A DNA stretch of 64,000 nucleotides from Streptomyces sp. NBC_00239 (GTDB lineage: Bacteria; Actinomycetota; Actinomycetes; Streptomycetales; Streptomycetaceae): NCBI RefSeq assembly GCF_036194065.1, contig NZ_CP108095.1, positions 2,480,001-2,544,000 on the forward strand, written 5' to 3'. Position numbers and translations under genes: made by a program. The stretch's first letter is position 1, and every line of letters begins with the position of its first letter. Below, piece by piece: positions 1 through 8,086 of this stretch. The notes under the pieces are model-generated. The model saw only the letters and a list, made by a program, of their open reading frames with translations, was not told the origin of the DNA and ran no database searches.

Positions 1-264
1 TACCAGGCCCTGCGCGAGCGCGACGGGCTGATCCCGGGCGCGCTGGTGGTCGAGCGCAACGAACTGGAGTGGCGGCTCGATCCGCAGGGCAGCCACCGGG
101 CGGCCGAGGCCACCGGACACGACCTGCAGGTGATCGTGATCTGCAACGAGGGGTACGCGTCCAGCCTCGCGGCGGCCTCGCTGCACCGGCTCGGGCTGCA
201 CCGGGCGACCGATCTGGTGGGCGGCTTCCAGGCCTGGAAGGCGGCCGGCCTGCCGGTGGTGTGA
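1..264 (+). CDS. Rhodanese-like domain protein, C-terminal part (5' truncated by the window)
   Basis: The reading frame is open from the first base and stops at TGA 262-264, so only the last 87 residues are present. They form the second half of a rhodanese fold. The active-site loop reads CNEGYASS, close to the CxxGxRS pattern with the persulfide-carrying cysteine, and is followed by the typical closing motif VGGFQAWKAAGLPVV. Small single-domain rhodaneses move sulfane sulfur or bind thiols or anions; the physiological substrate cannot be told from sequence. The gene converges on the FtsX-type permease and shares a hairpin terminator with it. The true start lies upstream of the window. Confidence 0.85.
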   Translation, partial: YQALRERDGLIPGALVVERNELEWRLDPQGSHRAAEATGHDLQVIVICNEGYASSLAAASLHRLGLHRATDLVGGFQAWKAAGLPVV

Positions 265-290
265 GCCGCGGACGGGGCGGACAGAAGCGC

Positions 291-324
291 ACGGGGGCGC
301 CCGGCAAGTGCCGGACGCCCCCGT
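291..324. terminator. Bidirectional hairpin terminator between convergent genes
   Basis: Left arm ACGGGGGCG (291-299) pairs with CGCCCCCGT (316-324). An inner stem CCGGC/GCCGG (301-305/310-314) has an AAGT loop, with one C/A mismatch between the two stems. It lies between the rhodanese stop and the permease stop and can end both transcripts. There is no long T tract, as is usual in streptomycetes. Confidence 0.7.
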
Positions 325-358
325 CGTACCTGCTCTGCCGCGCGTGTCGTGCCGTCGG

Positions 359-2920
359 CTACTCCGCGGCGGTGGCGACGTGCACCGGGCGGACCCGGAG
401 GGCCGCCCGGCCGGGCAGCGCGGTCGCGGCCAGGGCCAGCAGCGCGGCCAGGCCGACGACCGTACCGGCGGCGAGCGGCAGCACCGTGGGCGCCGCCCGG
501 CCGGTCATGCCGACGCTGAAGGCGGTCAGGACGGCGAGGGCGATGCCGGCGCCGAGGACCGCGCCGATCAGGACCACCGACAGGGCCTCGATGCGGAGCA
601 TGCGCAGCACCTGCCGGCGCGTGGCCCCGGCCAGCCGCAGCATCGCGAACTCCCGGATCCGCTCGGCGGTGGACATGGCCAGGGTGTTGACGACGGCGAT
701 CGCGGTGAAGGCGAGCACCAGGCCCATGGCGAGCAGGTTGATCTCGGCCCCCGACCGCTGCCGGTCGGCCCGTACGTCGTCGGCGTCGCGGGCGGTGAGC
801 ACCGCGGTGCCGGGGAAGTCCCGCAGGGCCGCGGTCAGCTCGGCTCGGCCGGTGCCCGGTCCGGCGGCCACCAGCACGCTGCTCGCGAGCGGGTTGTCCA
901 CGTGGGCGGCGACCAGGTCGTGGGCGAGGGTCAGGTCGCCGAAGCCGAGGCCCCGGCCGTAGACCGCGGTGACGGTGACCGTGACGGGGGTGCCGTCTCC
1001 GAGGGTCAGCCGCAGCGGGCTGCCGGGCCGCAGGCCCAGCCGGTCGGCGGCGAGTTCGCTGACCGCGGCGCGGTGTCCGCCGAAGCCGGCCAGGGTGCCG
1101 GCGGTGACCTGCGGGTCCCAGGTCCTGGTGAGCCCGGCGGGGGTGACGCCCTGGGCTGCGTACTTGGTGAGGCCGACCCGGACGGTGGTGTTCACGATCT
1201 CGGTGGCGGCGGTGACGCCGGGGGTGCGGCGCACCCGCCCGGCGGCCCCCGCGGTGACCCCGGGTCCCGCCGCTGAGAGCACCCAGCCGGCCCGGACGCC
1301 GTCGCGGGCCTGGGCCCGGGCGGCGTCGCCGAGCGTGGGCTGCACGAACAGGACCGTGCAGGTCATGCCGACGAGCAGGGCGACGGGCGTGACGGCGGAC
1401 GCCATCCGGGTGGCCTTGCCGCGCAGGTTGGCGGTGGCCAGGCGGCCGTTGACGCCCGCGGCCCGCAGCGGGCCGGCGAGCAGGGCGGTGGCCCCGCGCA
1501 CCAGCAGCGGCCCGAGCAGGGAGACCGCCCCGGCGAGCACCACCACGGCCAGGAAGGTGACCGGGGTGGCGGCGGGCTCGGTGCGCAGGGTGCTGAGGAC
1601 GGCGACCAGGACGGCGCCGCCCGCGAGCAGCAGGACCCCGGTGGCGATCCGCGCCCAGGCGGGCCGGGAGCGTTCGACGGCGGCCTCGGCGAGCGCTTCG
1701 GCAGGGCGGATACGGGCGACCCGGCGGCCGGTGATGCGGGCGGCGGACCAGGCGCCCAGGAGGGTGGCGGCGACGGCGGCGGCCATCGGGAAGACGCCCG
1801 TGGTGCGCTCCAGGGTGGCGGGGACGGCCCCGGCCGTCACGAACCGGCCGTGCAGCCAGGCCGCCAGCGGCAGTCCGGCCAGGGAACCGAGCACGCCCGC
1901 GGCCAGGCCCACGATCAGGGCCTCACGGCCGAGGAGTCGGCGCAGCTGCCCGGAGGTGGCGGCGATGGCGCGCAGCAGGGCGAGCTCGCGCTGGCGCTGG
2001 CGGACGGCGAGGGCGAAGGTGCCGGCGACCACGAGGACGGCGACGAGGAGCGAGGTGCCGCCCATGGCGCCGCCGAGGGAGACGAGCCGGGTGCGGGCGC
2101 CGGCCGCGTCGAGGAATTCGACGGGCCCGCGGGCGTCCCCGGCGGCGACCCGGGCGGTGCTGCCGTGCAGCGCCCGGCCGAGGGCGCTCTCGACGTCACC
2201 GGTGGTGGTGCCGGGGCGGGGCAGCACCCCGATGGCGGTGTAGCTGCCCGCGGGACGGCCGGAGAGCCGGCGTGCCTCGGCGGTGCTGAAGAAGAGGGAT
2301 TCCTGGTGCGCGAGGGCGCCGCCGGGGGCCCGCTCGGCGCGGGCTATCCCCGTCACCGTGTACGTACGGGGCTCGGCGGTGGCCAGGACGGTGAGGCGGG
2401 AGCCGGGCCGGAGTGCGGCGCGGGCGGCCAGTGCGTGGTCGACGACGACCTCGGCGGCGCTGCGCGGGGCGCGGCCCTCGGCCAGCGTGAACGGGGTGAG
2501 CGCGGCGGATTCCCAGGCGTGCCCGTACGCCTTGCCGGCGGCCGGGCGTCCGGTGCCTGTGGTCAGGGGGGCGGCCTGGAAGGTGACTTCGGGCACCGCC
2601 CGGCCGACGCCGGGGACGGCCCGGACCTTCTCCAGCGTGCCGGCGGGCAGCCAGGCCCGCTCCGCGACCGGCTTGGCCTTGTGCTTGACCTTGGTCTTGC
2701 CCTTCTTCCGCTTGACCGTGGTCCGGTGGACGTTCTGGTCGGCGGAGACGACCAGCGGTGCGGCCGCGTAGCGCTCGGTGGCGATCCTGCCCCGCAGCCC
2801 GGTCTCCAGGAGCGTGCCGCAGGCCGTGATGAGGGCGGCCGCGCACAGGAGTGCGACGAAGGCGCCGAGGAAGCCGGCGGTGCGGTGCCGAACGGTCTTG
2901 AGTGCGTAGCGCAGCATCAT
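359..2920 (-). CDS. FtsX-like ABC transporter permease (MacB/LolE type, orphan)
   Basis: About 850 residues with the architecture of large actinobacterial FtsX permeases: an N-terminal membrane helix, a long extracytoplasmic domain, an FtsX core of three helices in the middle, further helices, a second periplasmic domain, and a C-terminal FtsX core followed by GRAALRVRPVHVATAAE. Such proteins work with a cytoplasmic ATPase to export lipids or peptides or to drive extracellular mechanotransmission. No ATPase gene lies on either side in this window, which is unusual because the partner normally sits directly upstream. I chose the ATG at 2918-2920 (MMLRYALKTVRHR); a GTG at 2942-2944 would add 8 residues. 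Neither has a clear Shine-Dalgarno. The first external domain carries a strikingly basic insertion (see findings). Confidence 0.85.
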   Translation of the reverse strand: MMLRYALKTVRHRTAGFLGAFVALLCAAALITACGTLLETGLRGRIATERYAAAPLVVSADQNVHRTTVKRKKGKTKVKHKAKPVAERAWLPAGTLEKVRAVPGVGRAVPEVTFQAAPLTTGTGRPAAGKAYGHAWESAALTPFTLAEGRAPRSAAEVVVDHALAARAALRPGSRLTVLATAEPRTYTVTGIARAERAPGGALAHQESLFFSTAEARRLSGRPAGSYTAIGVLPRPGTTTGDVESALGRALHGSTARVAAGDARGPVEFLDAAGARTRLVSLGGAMGGTSLLVAVLVVAGTFALAVRQRQRELALLRAIAATSGQLRRLLGREALIVGLAAGVLGSLAGLPLAAWLHGRFVTAGAVPATLERTTGVFPMAAAVAATLLGAWSAARITGRRVARIRPAEALAEAAVERSRPAWARIATGVLLLAGGAVLVAVLSTLRTEPAATPVTFLAVVVLAGAVSLLGPLLVRGATALLAGPLRAAGVNGRLATANLRGKATRMASAVTPVALLVGMTCTVLFVQPTLGDAARAQARDGVRAGWVLSAAGPGVTAGAAGRVRRTPGVTAATEIVNTTVRVGLTKYAAQGVTPAGLTRTWDPQVTAGTLAGFGGHRAAVSELAADRLGLRPGSPLRLTLGDGTPVTVTVTAVYGRGLGFGDLTLAHDLVAAHVDNPLASSVLVAAGPGTGRAELTAALRDFPGTAVLTARDADDVRADRQRSGAEINLLAMGLVLAFTAIAVVNTLAMSTAERIREFAMLRLAGATRRQVLRMLRIEALSVVLIGAVLGAGIALAVLTAFSVGMTGRAAPTVLPLAAGTVVGLAALLALAATALPGRAALRVRPVHVATAAE

Positions 2921-3020
2921 GGGGGCAACGATGCCGACGGGCACCCCCGCGGGGCATTGGCGTGCCCCGGTCTCTGCACCCGGGGGACAGCCCTACTCCC
3001 GGGCGGGTGCCGAGCCCCCG

Positions 3021-3581
3021 TCAGAACGCCTCGTACCCCAGGTCGTCCGTCTCCTCGCCTTCGGCCTCCAGGGCGGCGCGCACCACCCGCAGGGCCATGC
3101 CCTCCGGGTATCCCTTGCGGGCGAGCATGCCGGCGAGGCGCCGGATCCGCTTGTCGCGCTCCAGGCCCCGGGTGCCGCGGAGCTTGCGGGCGACCAGCTC
3201 CCGGGCCGTCTCCTCCTCGCGGTCGGAGTCGAGGCGGCCCATCGCGTCGTCGATGAGGGCGGAGTCCACTCCCTTGGTGCGCAGCTCGCGGGCGAGTGCC
3301 CGGCGGGCGAGCCCGCGGCTGTGGTGCCGGGACTCGACCCAGGCGCCGGCGAAGGCGGCGTCGTCGATGAGGCCCACCTCCTCGAAGCGGGAGAGGACCT
3401 CCTCGGACACCTCATCGGGGATGCCCCGCTTGTGCAGGGCGTCCGCGAGCTGGCGCCGGGTCCGCGGGGTCCCGGTGAGCAGGCGCAGGCAGATGGCCCG
3501 CGCCTGCTCCTCGGGACTTTGAGGGGGCGTCTCCCGCTCGGCCCTCGACGAGCCGGAGACGCTCCCTTCCGCACGTGCCAC
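3021..3581 (-). CDS. recX: Regulatory protein RecX
   Basis: A 186-residue protein of the RecX family, which binds RecA filaments and modulates strand exchange and co-protease activity. Three-helix repeats are recognisable (residues ~25-75, 80-125 and 135-180), including the family signature around GLIDDAAFAGAWVESR followed by RALARELRTKGVD. The GTG start at 3579-3581 lies 2 nt after the recA TGA, so the two genes are translationally coupled, as in mycobacteria and other actinobacteria. The short N-terminal extension is polar and probably disordered. Confidence 0.95.
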   Translation of the reverse strand: MARAEGSVSGSSRAERETPPQSPEEQARAICLRLLTGTPRTRRQLADALHKRGIPDEVSEEVLSRFEEVGLIDDAAFAGAWVESRHHSRGLARRALARELRTKGVDSALIDDAMGRLDSDREEETARELVARKLRGTRGLERDKRIRRLAGMLARKGYPEGMALRVVRAALEAEGEETDDLGYEAF

Positions 3582-3583
3582 GG

Positions 3584-4720
3584 TCAGCTCTTGGCCGTGG
3601 CTGCCGTGGCGGCCTTGGCCGTCTTGGCCTTGGACGCCGAGGCCGGCGCGGGCACGGCGGCGGCCGTGTCCGGGGCGTCGGCGCCCGCCTTGTCCGCGGC
3701 GGGCTCCGCGTCGGCGGCGGGCTTGCGGATGCCCACGCCGAGCTTCTCCTTGATCTTCCGCTCGATCTCGTCGGCGAGGTCGGGGTTGTCCTTCAGGAAG
3801 TTGCGGGCGTTCTCCTTGCCCTGGCCGAGCTGGTCGCCCTCGTACGTGTACCAGGCACCGGCCTTGCGCACGAAGCCGTGCTCGACGCCCATGTCGATCA
3901 GGCCGCCCTCGCGGCTGATGCCGTGGCCGTAGAGGATGTCGAACTCGGCCTGCTTGAAGGGGGGCGCGACCTTGTTCTTGACGACCTTGACGCGGGTGCG
4001 GTTGCCGACCGCGTCGGTGCCGTCCTTGAGGGTCTCGATGCGGCGGATGTCCAGGCGCACCGAGGCGTAGAACTTCAGCGCCCGGCCACCGGTGGTGGTC
4101 TCCGGGGAGCCGAACATCACGCCGATCTTCTCGCGGAGCTGGTTGATGAAGATCGCGGTGGTCTTGGACTGGTTGAGCGCGCTGGTGATCTTCCGGAGCG
4201 CCTGGCTCATCAGGCGGGCCTGGAGGCCGACGTGCGAGTCGCCCATCTCACCCTCGATCTCCGCGCGGGGCACCAGGGCCGCGACGGAGTCGATGACGAT
4301 CAGGTCGAGGGCGCCGGAGCGGACGAGCATGTCCACGATTTCGAGCGCCTGCTCACCGGTGTCCGGCTGGGACAGGATCAGGTTGTCGGTGTCGACGCCG
4401 AGGGCCTTGGCGTACTCGGGGTCGAGCGCGTGCTCGGCGTCCACGAAGGCGACGGTGCCGCCGGCCTTCTGCGCGTTGGCGACGGCGTGCAGGGTCAGCG
4501 TGGTCTTACCGGAGGACTCCGGCCCGTAGACCTCGACCACACGGCCGCGCGGCAGACCGCCGACGCCGAGGGCGATGTCCAGGGCGGTCGACCCGGTGGG
4601 GATGACTTCGATGGGGTCGTTCGGCCGGTCGCCCAGGCGCATCACTGCGCCCTTGCCGAATTGTCGTTCAATCTGTGCGAGCGCGGCGTCGAGCGCCTTC
4701 TCGCGGTCGGTGCCTGCCAT
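3584..4720 (-). CDS. recA: DNA recombinase RecA
   Basis: A 378-residue RecA with Walker A GPESSGKT at residues 66-73, the same place as in E. coli RecA, the Walker B stretch [10 protein letters not shown], and the [16 protein letters not shown]-binding loop region. The acidic/Ala-rich tail is typical of streptomycetes. There is no intein. RecA pairs homologous DNA and triggers LexA self-cleavage. The start is ATG 4718-4720 ([14 protein letters not shown]), preceded by GGTGGAACCC. A longer in-frame reading starting with TTG at 4786 begins inside the promoter -35 element and is rejected. recX follows 2 nt downstream. Confidence 0.98.
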   Translation of the reverse strand: MAGTDREKALDAALAQIERQFGKGAVMRLGDRPNDPIEVIPTGSTALDIALGVGGLPRGRVVEVYGPESSGKTTLTLHAVANAQKAGGTVAFVDAEHALDPEYAKALGVDTDNLILSQPDTGEQALEIVDMLVRSGALDLIVIDSVAALVPRAEIEGEMGDSHVGLQARLMSQALRKITSALNQSKTTAIFINQLREKIGVMFGSPETTTGGRALKFYASVRLDIRRIETLKDGTDAVGNRTRVKVVKNKVAPPFKQAEFDILYGHGISREGGLIDMGVEHGFVRKAGAWYTYEGDQLGQGKENARNFLKDNPDLADEIERKIKEKLGVGIRKPAADAEPAADKAGADAPDTAAAVPAPASASKAKTAKAATAATAKS

Positions 4721-4763
4721 GGGTTCCACCCGGGATGCTTGAGTCGATCGCTTCACGTGAAAG

Positions 4764-4786
4764 ACGCTAACGCCTGCCACTGACAA
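4764..4786 (-). promoter_or_regulatory. ClgR/RecA-NDp-type promoter of recA
   Basis: On the minus strand the sequence reads TTGTCAGTGGC (4786-4776), a 6-nt spacer, then TAGCGT (4769-4764). This fits the actinobacterial RecA-independent DNA-damage promoter consensus (TTGTCRGTG-N8-TANNNT) known from mycobacteria, where ClgR activates it. Transcription would start near 4757, giving a leader of about 37 nt before the recA ATG. Confidence 0.85.
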
Positions 4787-4822
4787 TGCTCCTCCACGGC
4801 CTCCGCGGCTGTGGATAACTCA

Positions 4823-4839
4823 TCAGAATGGATGTTCGA
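4823..4839 (-). promoter_or_regulatory. LexA/SOS-box-like site upstream of recA
   Basis: The minus strand reads TCGAACATCCATTCTGA. The actinobacterial SOS box is TCGAAC-N4-GTTCGA, so the left half is perfect and the right half (ATTCTGA) is degenerate. A GAACATCCATTC element is what I recall for Streptomyces recA promoters. It lies about 40 nt upstream of the -35 of the ClgR-type promoter, so recA appears to have two damage inputs. Confidence 0.65.
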
Positions 4840-4965
4840 ATTCCGTGTCAAGCGCGCCACGCCACACCCCCCGCGGGCGCGCCGCCGACGGCATGCGGCC
4901 CGCCAGGAGCGTGCACCACGGTCACTGTGATCACCACCGCCCCCGCCGCCACACCGTCACCACCA

Positions 4966-6489
4966 TCACCTCAGCCACGGCAGCCAGGGCCGCCGCACCC
5001 GCCGCGCCCGGGGCCCGGTCGCCGCGTCGGCCACCTCGTACCGCCGTACGTACGCGCCCAGGAACGCCTGCAGCGTCGCGATGGCCGGGATCGCGATGAG
5101 CGCCCCGACCGCGCCGAGCAGCGCGGTGCCGGCGATGACCGAGCCGAAGGCCACGGCCGGGTGGATGTCCACGGTCTTCGAGGTGAGCTTGGGCTGCAGC
5201 ACGTAGTTCTCGAACTGCTGGTAGACGACCACGAACCCGAGGACGTACACGGCGTACCAGGGGTCGACGGTGAAGGCGATCAGCATCGGCAGCGCGCCGG
5301 CGAGGTAGGTGCCGATGGTCGGGATGAACTGGGACACCAGACCGACCCACACGGCGAGCGCGGGCGCGTACGGCACGTTGAGCACGGCGAGCAGGATGTA
5401 GTGCGCGACGCCCGAGATCAGCGCCATCAGGCCGCGGGAGTAGAGGTACCCGCCGGTCTTGGCGACCGCGATCTCCCAGGCCCGCAGCACCTCGGCCTGC
5501 TTGGCGGGCGGCAGTACGGAGCACAGCGCGCGGCGCAGCCGGGGGCCGTCGGCCGCGAAGTAGAAGGAGAACAGGCCGATCGTCAGCAGCTGGAAGAGAC
5601 CGCCGAGCACGGTGGCGGACACGTCGAGGACGCCGCTCGCGCTGTTCTGCACGTACTTCTGCAGCCAGTCGGAGCGCAGCATGCTGTCCTGGACGGCCAG
5701 CCTCGACAGCTCGGTGCCGAAGGTCTCGTTGATCCAGCTGATCACCGAGTCGAGGGTGCCGGGGAAGTCCTCCACCATGTCGAGGATCTGCCCGGCGAGC
5801 ATCGATCCGAGCATGACGACGAAGCCGACGGCCGCGACCAGCACCCCGAGGAAGACCAGGAAGGTGGCGAGGCCGCGGCGCATGCCGCGGGCCGCCATCC
5901 GCGCCACGGCCGGTTCGACCGCGAGCGCGAGGAAGAAGGCGATCAGGATGTTGATGAGCAGCCCGATGAGCTGGTGGAAGGCCCAGCTGCCCAGCTGGAA
6001 GCAGGCGTAGAGGGCGAGCACGAGTATCACGGCGCGGGGCAGCCAGCGCGGCATCCGGGCCGCGGCCGCGAGCCCGGCGGGCGCGCCGGGACCCCGGCCG
6101 CCGTCCCCGGCCCCGGCCCCGGCCCCGGCCCCGCCGGACGCGGCGGCCGGCTCGTCCGCTCCGCCCGTGCCGTCCGTCCCGTCCGTGCCGTCCGTCCCGA
6201 GGGGTTCCGGGCCGCCGTCGCCGGGACCACTGCCCGGGCCGATTCCGGGCGTCCGCGCTCCGGGCGCCTGCTCCCCGGGCGCCTGCTCCCCGGGCGTCTG
6301 CTCCCGGGGCGTCTGCTCCCGGGGCGTCTGCGCTTCGGCCGCCGCCCCGGGGAGCGCCGGCCCCCGCCGGCCGGCGGGGACTCTCCCCCCGGCCCGCGCC
6401 GGTGCGGCACCGGGCGCACCGCCCGCCTCCGTCGTGCTTGCGGGCGCGCTCGCGCCCCCCGGCTGGTCGGTCTCGTCTGTGGCTGCCAC
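4966..6489 (-). CDS. AI-2E family transporter (UPF0118) with long low-complexity N terminus
   Basis: A 507-residue protein in two parts. Residues 1-~150 are Gly/Pro/Thr/Ala/Glu-rich and repetitive, with units such as TPREQ/APGEQ and GTD. Residues ~155-490 are the eight-helix core of the AI-2E/PerM family, with the conserved IPTIGTYLAGALPM segment near the C-terminal helices. Family members are proposed exporters (autoinducer-2, Na+/H+ antiport in some); substrate here is unknown. The start is GTG 6487-6489; because the N-terminal part is low complexity the exact start is uncertain. It lies downstream of the DUF3046 gene and upstream of recA on the same strand, an arrangement common in streptomycetes. 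Confidence 0.85.
   Translation of the reverse strand: MAATDETDQPGGASAPASTTEAGGAPGAAPARAGGRVPAGRRGPALPGAAAEAQTPREQTPREQTPGEQAPGEQAPGARTPGIGPGSGPGDGGPEPLGTDGTDGTDGTGGADEPAAASGGAGAGAGAGDGGRGPGAPAGLAAAARMPRWLPRAVILVLALYACFQLGSWAFHQLIGLLINILIAFFLALAVEPAVARMAARGMRRGLATFLVFLGVLVAAVGFVVMLGSMLAGQILDMVEDFPGTLDSVISWINETFGTELSRLAVQDSMLRSDWLQKYVQNSASGVLDVSATVLGGLFQLLTIGLFSFYFAADGPRLRRALCSVLPPAKQAEVLRAWEIAVAKTGGYLYSRGLMALISGVAHYILLAVLNVPYAPALAVWVGLVSQFIPTIGTYLAGALPMLIAFTVDPWYAVYVLGFVVVYQQFENYVLQPKLTSKTVDIHPAVAFGSVIAGTALLGAVGALIAIPAIATLQAFLGAYVRRYEVADAATGPRARRVRRPWLPWLR
6110..6335. repeat. In-frame short tandem repeats in the AI-2E gene 5' region
   Basis: Three adjacent tracts: several copies of GGCCCC near 6112-6140, CGTCCGTCC/GTGCCGTCC units at about 6167-6200, and CTGCTCCCGGGGCGT-like 15-nt units at about 6265-6335. 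All have unit lengths divisible by three and encode the GTD, APGEQ and TPREQ repeats of the cytoplasmic N-terminal tail. Confidence 0.7.
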
Positions 6490-6591
6490 CCCGCAAGTCT
6501 CGCCTACCCGCGTCCCGGCTCCGACGTCATCGGACCCCCGACCGGCCGCAGCCTCGACCAGCCGGTCCTCAAGCCCTCAAGCCCTCAGACG

Positions 6592-6786
6592 TCAGCGCCG
6601 CTCGCCGGGCACGTCCATCGCCGCGCACACCGCGCGCCAGACGTCCTTGGCCTCCCAGCCCGCGTCGAGCGCCTCGTGCACGGTGCGGCCGCCCAGTTCG
6701 GTCATCACGTGGTCGCGCGCGAAGGAGTCCGCGTACCCGGATCCGAAGTGGTCGGCCATCCGCTCCCAGAAAATCGTCAACCGCAT
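6592..6786 (-). CDS. DUF3046 family protein
   Basis: A 64-residue protein starting MRLTIFWERMADHFG and containing the family core SFARDHVMTELGGRTVHEALDAGW. DUF3046 genes are found next to recA-recX across actinobacteria (for example in the mycobacterial recA region), but no function is established. The size equals the family norm and the protein is helical and soluble, with no signal or membrane segment. The start is ATG 6784-6786. It heads the leftward series DUF3046, AI-2E permease, recA, recX. Confidence 0.9.
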   Translation of the reverse strand: MRLTIFWERMADHFGSGYADSFARDHVMTELGGRTVHEALDAGWEAKDVWRAVCAAMDVPGERR

Positions 6787-6867
6787 GCATCCAGTATCCC
6801 GCCCCGGAGAGTGGCCCCGGCCCGTTCGCCCGGTGCCGCACCACCGCCCCGCCCTACCGTTTCCGTC

Positions 6868-7809
6868 ATGGCTGGAGACGAGGCATCACCACTGGTCCGC
6901 GCCGAGCAGTTCGTCTGGCTCACCGCCCGGGTCCTGGAGCAGCGCAGGTTCGCCTTCCACTTCCTCGGCGGCAGCCCCGACCCGGTCGACGCCGCCCTCG
7001 GCTCGTACCTCAACGGGGACGGCGGCTACGGGCACGCGCTCGATCCCGACCTGCGCGGCCCGGTCAGCCAGCCGCTGCACACCGCGCACGCGCTGCGGGT
7101 CCTCGACAGCCTGGGCCGGTGCGCGGGCCAGCGGATCGAGCGGCTGTGCCGCCACCTGACCCAGGTGTCCACGCCGGAGGGCGCGCTCCCGCTGCGGTGT
7201 CCGGCCGCGCGCCACTTCCCCGCGGCGCCCTACCACCCGGCCGTGGACGATCCGCCGAGCGAGCTGCTCACCACCGGCCCGGTGGTCGGCCTGCTGCACC
7301 GCAACCGGGTGTGGCACGCCTGGCTGTTCCGCGCCACCGACTGGTGCTGGGACCGGGTCGAGACGCTGCGCCACTCGCATCCGTACGAGATCCAGGCGGC
7401 CGTGGCCTTCCTGGAGGGGGTGCCGGACCGGCCGCGCGCCGCGGCCGCCGCCGACCGTCTGGGGCGGCTGGTGCGCGAGCAGGGGCTGGTCGTACTCGAT
7501 CCGCGGCGGCGCGAGGAGTACCCGCCGGGCCCGGGGTACGCGCCCGGCGAGCAGCTCTTCCCGCACGACCTGGCCCGCCGCCCGGAGTCCCCGGCGCGCG
7601 GCTGGTTCACCGACGAGGAGCTGGGCCGCTCGTTGGACTTCCTCGCCGCGGAGCAGCAGGAGGACGGCGGCTGGCCGGTACGGCGCCGGGCCTGGGCGCC
7701 GGGCAGCGCGCTGGAGCGCCGCCCGATCGCCACGATCGAGGCGCTGCTGACGCTGCGCGCGTACGGCCGTGCGGAGTTCAGCCGCCCAGCGCCCGGACGC
7801 CCGCGGTGA
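6868..7809 (+). CDS. Prenyltransferase/squalene-cyclase-fold (alpha-toroid) protein
   Basis: 313 residues with the repeat signature of the (alpha/alpha)6 toroid shared by terpene cyclases and prenyltransferases: YLNGDGGYGHALDPDLRGP near residues 51-69 and a QW-like motif EQQEDGGWPV near residue 270. The DxDD acid motif of squalene-hopene cyclases was not seen, so cyclase activity is doubtful and a binding or structural role is possible. The start ATG 6868-6870 has no Shine-Dalgarno but a TACCGT about 8 nt upstream, which suits a leaderless transcript. Its 3' end overlaps the convergent azlD by 32 nt. Confidence 0.75.
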   Translation: MAGDEASPLVRAEQFVWLTARVLEQRRFAFHFLGGSPDPVDAALGSYLNGDGGYGHALDPDLRGPVSQPLHTAHALRVLDSLGRCAGQRIERLCRHLTQVSTPEGALPLRCPAARHFPAAPYHPAVDDPPSELLTTGPVVGLLHRNRVWHAWLFRATDWCWDRVETLRHSHPYEIQAAVAFLEGVPDRPRAAAAADRLGRLVREQGLVVLDPRRREEYPPGPGYAPGEQLFPHDLARRPESPARGWFTDEELGRSLDFLAAEQQEDGGWPVRRRAWAPGSALERRPIATIEALLTLRAYGRAEFSRPAPGRPR

Positions 7810-8086
7810 CCGCCACGGCCACCCCGACGACCACCAGGAAGGGCGCGCGCAGCAGCAGCGCGATCCCGGCGCCCGCAAGACCGGCGGCACGGGCGTCCAG
7901 GGCCAGCGCGGACCCGGTGCTGAAGGTCTGCTGGGCGGTGAGCGCCGCGAGCAGCGCGACCGGGAGGAGTGCGGAGAGGCGGCGCACCAGCGGGCGCTCC
8001 AGGGCCCCGGCGGGGACCAGCAGTCCGAGGAGCTTGACGAGGTAGCAGCCGGCGGCTGTGAGGGCGATGGCGATCCAGACGTTCAC
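7778..8086 (-). CDS. azlD: AzlD family branched-chain amino acid exporter subunit
   Basis: A 102-residue, four-helix membrane protein beginning MNVWIAIALTAAGCYLVKLLG with the family's LLPVALLAALTAQQTF segment. AzlD is the small partner of AzlC in exporters of branched-chain amino acids or analogues. The GTG start (8084-8086) overlaps the azlC TGA as GTGA, so translation is coupled. Length is normal for the family. Confidence 0.88.
   Translation of the reverse strand: MNVWIAIALTAAGCYLVKLLGLLVPAGALERPLVRRLSALLPVALLAALTAQQTFSTGSALALDARAAGLAGAGIALLLRAPFLVVVGVAVAVTAGVRALGG

Noticed and set aside
4721..4786. N-terminal extension of RecA from a TTG at 4786
   Set aside because: The extension lies on the promoter -35/-10 and leader; the ATG at 4720 fits the family start.
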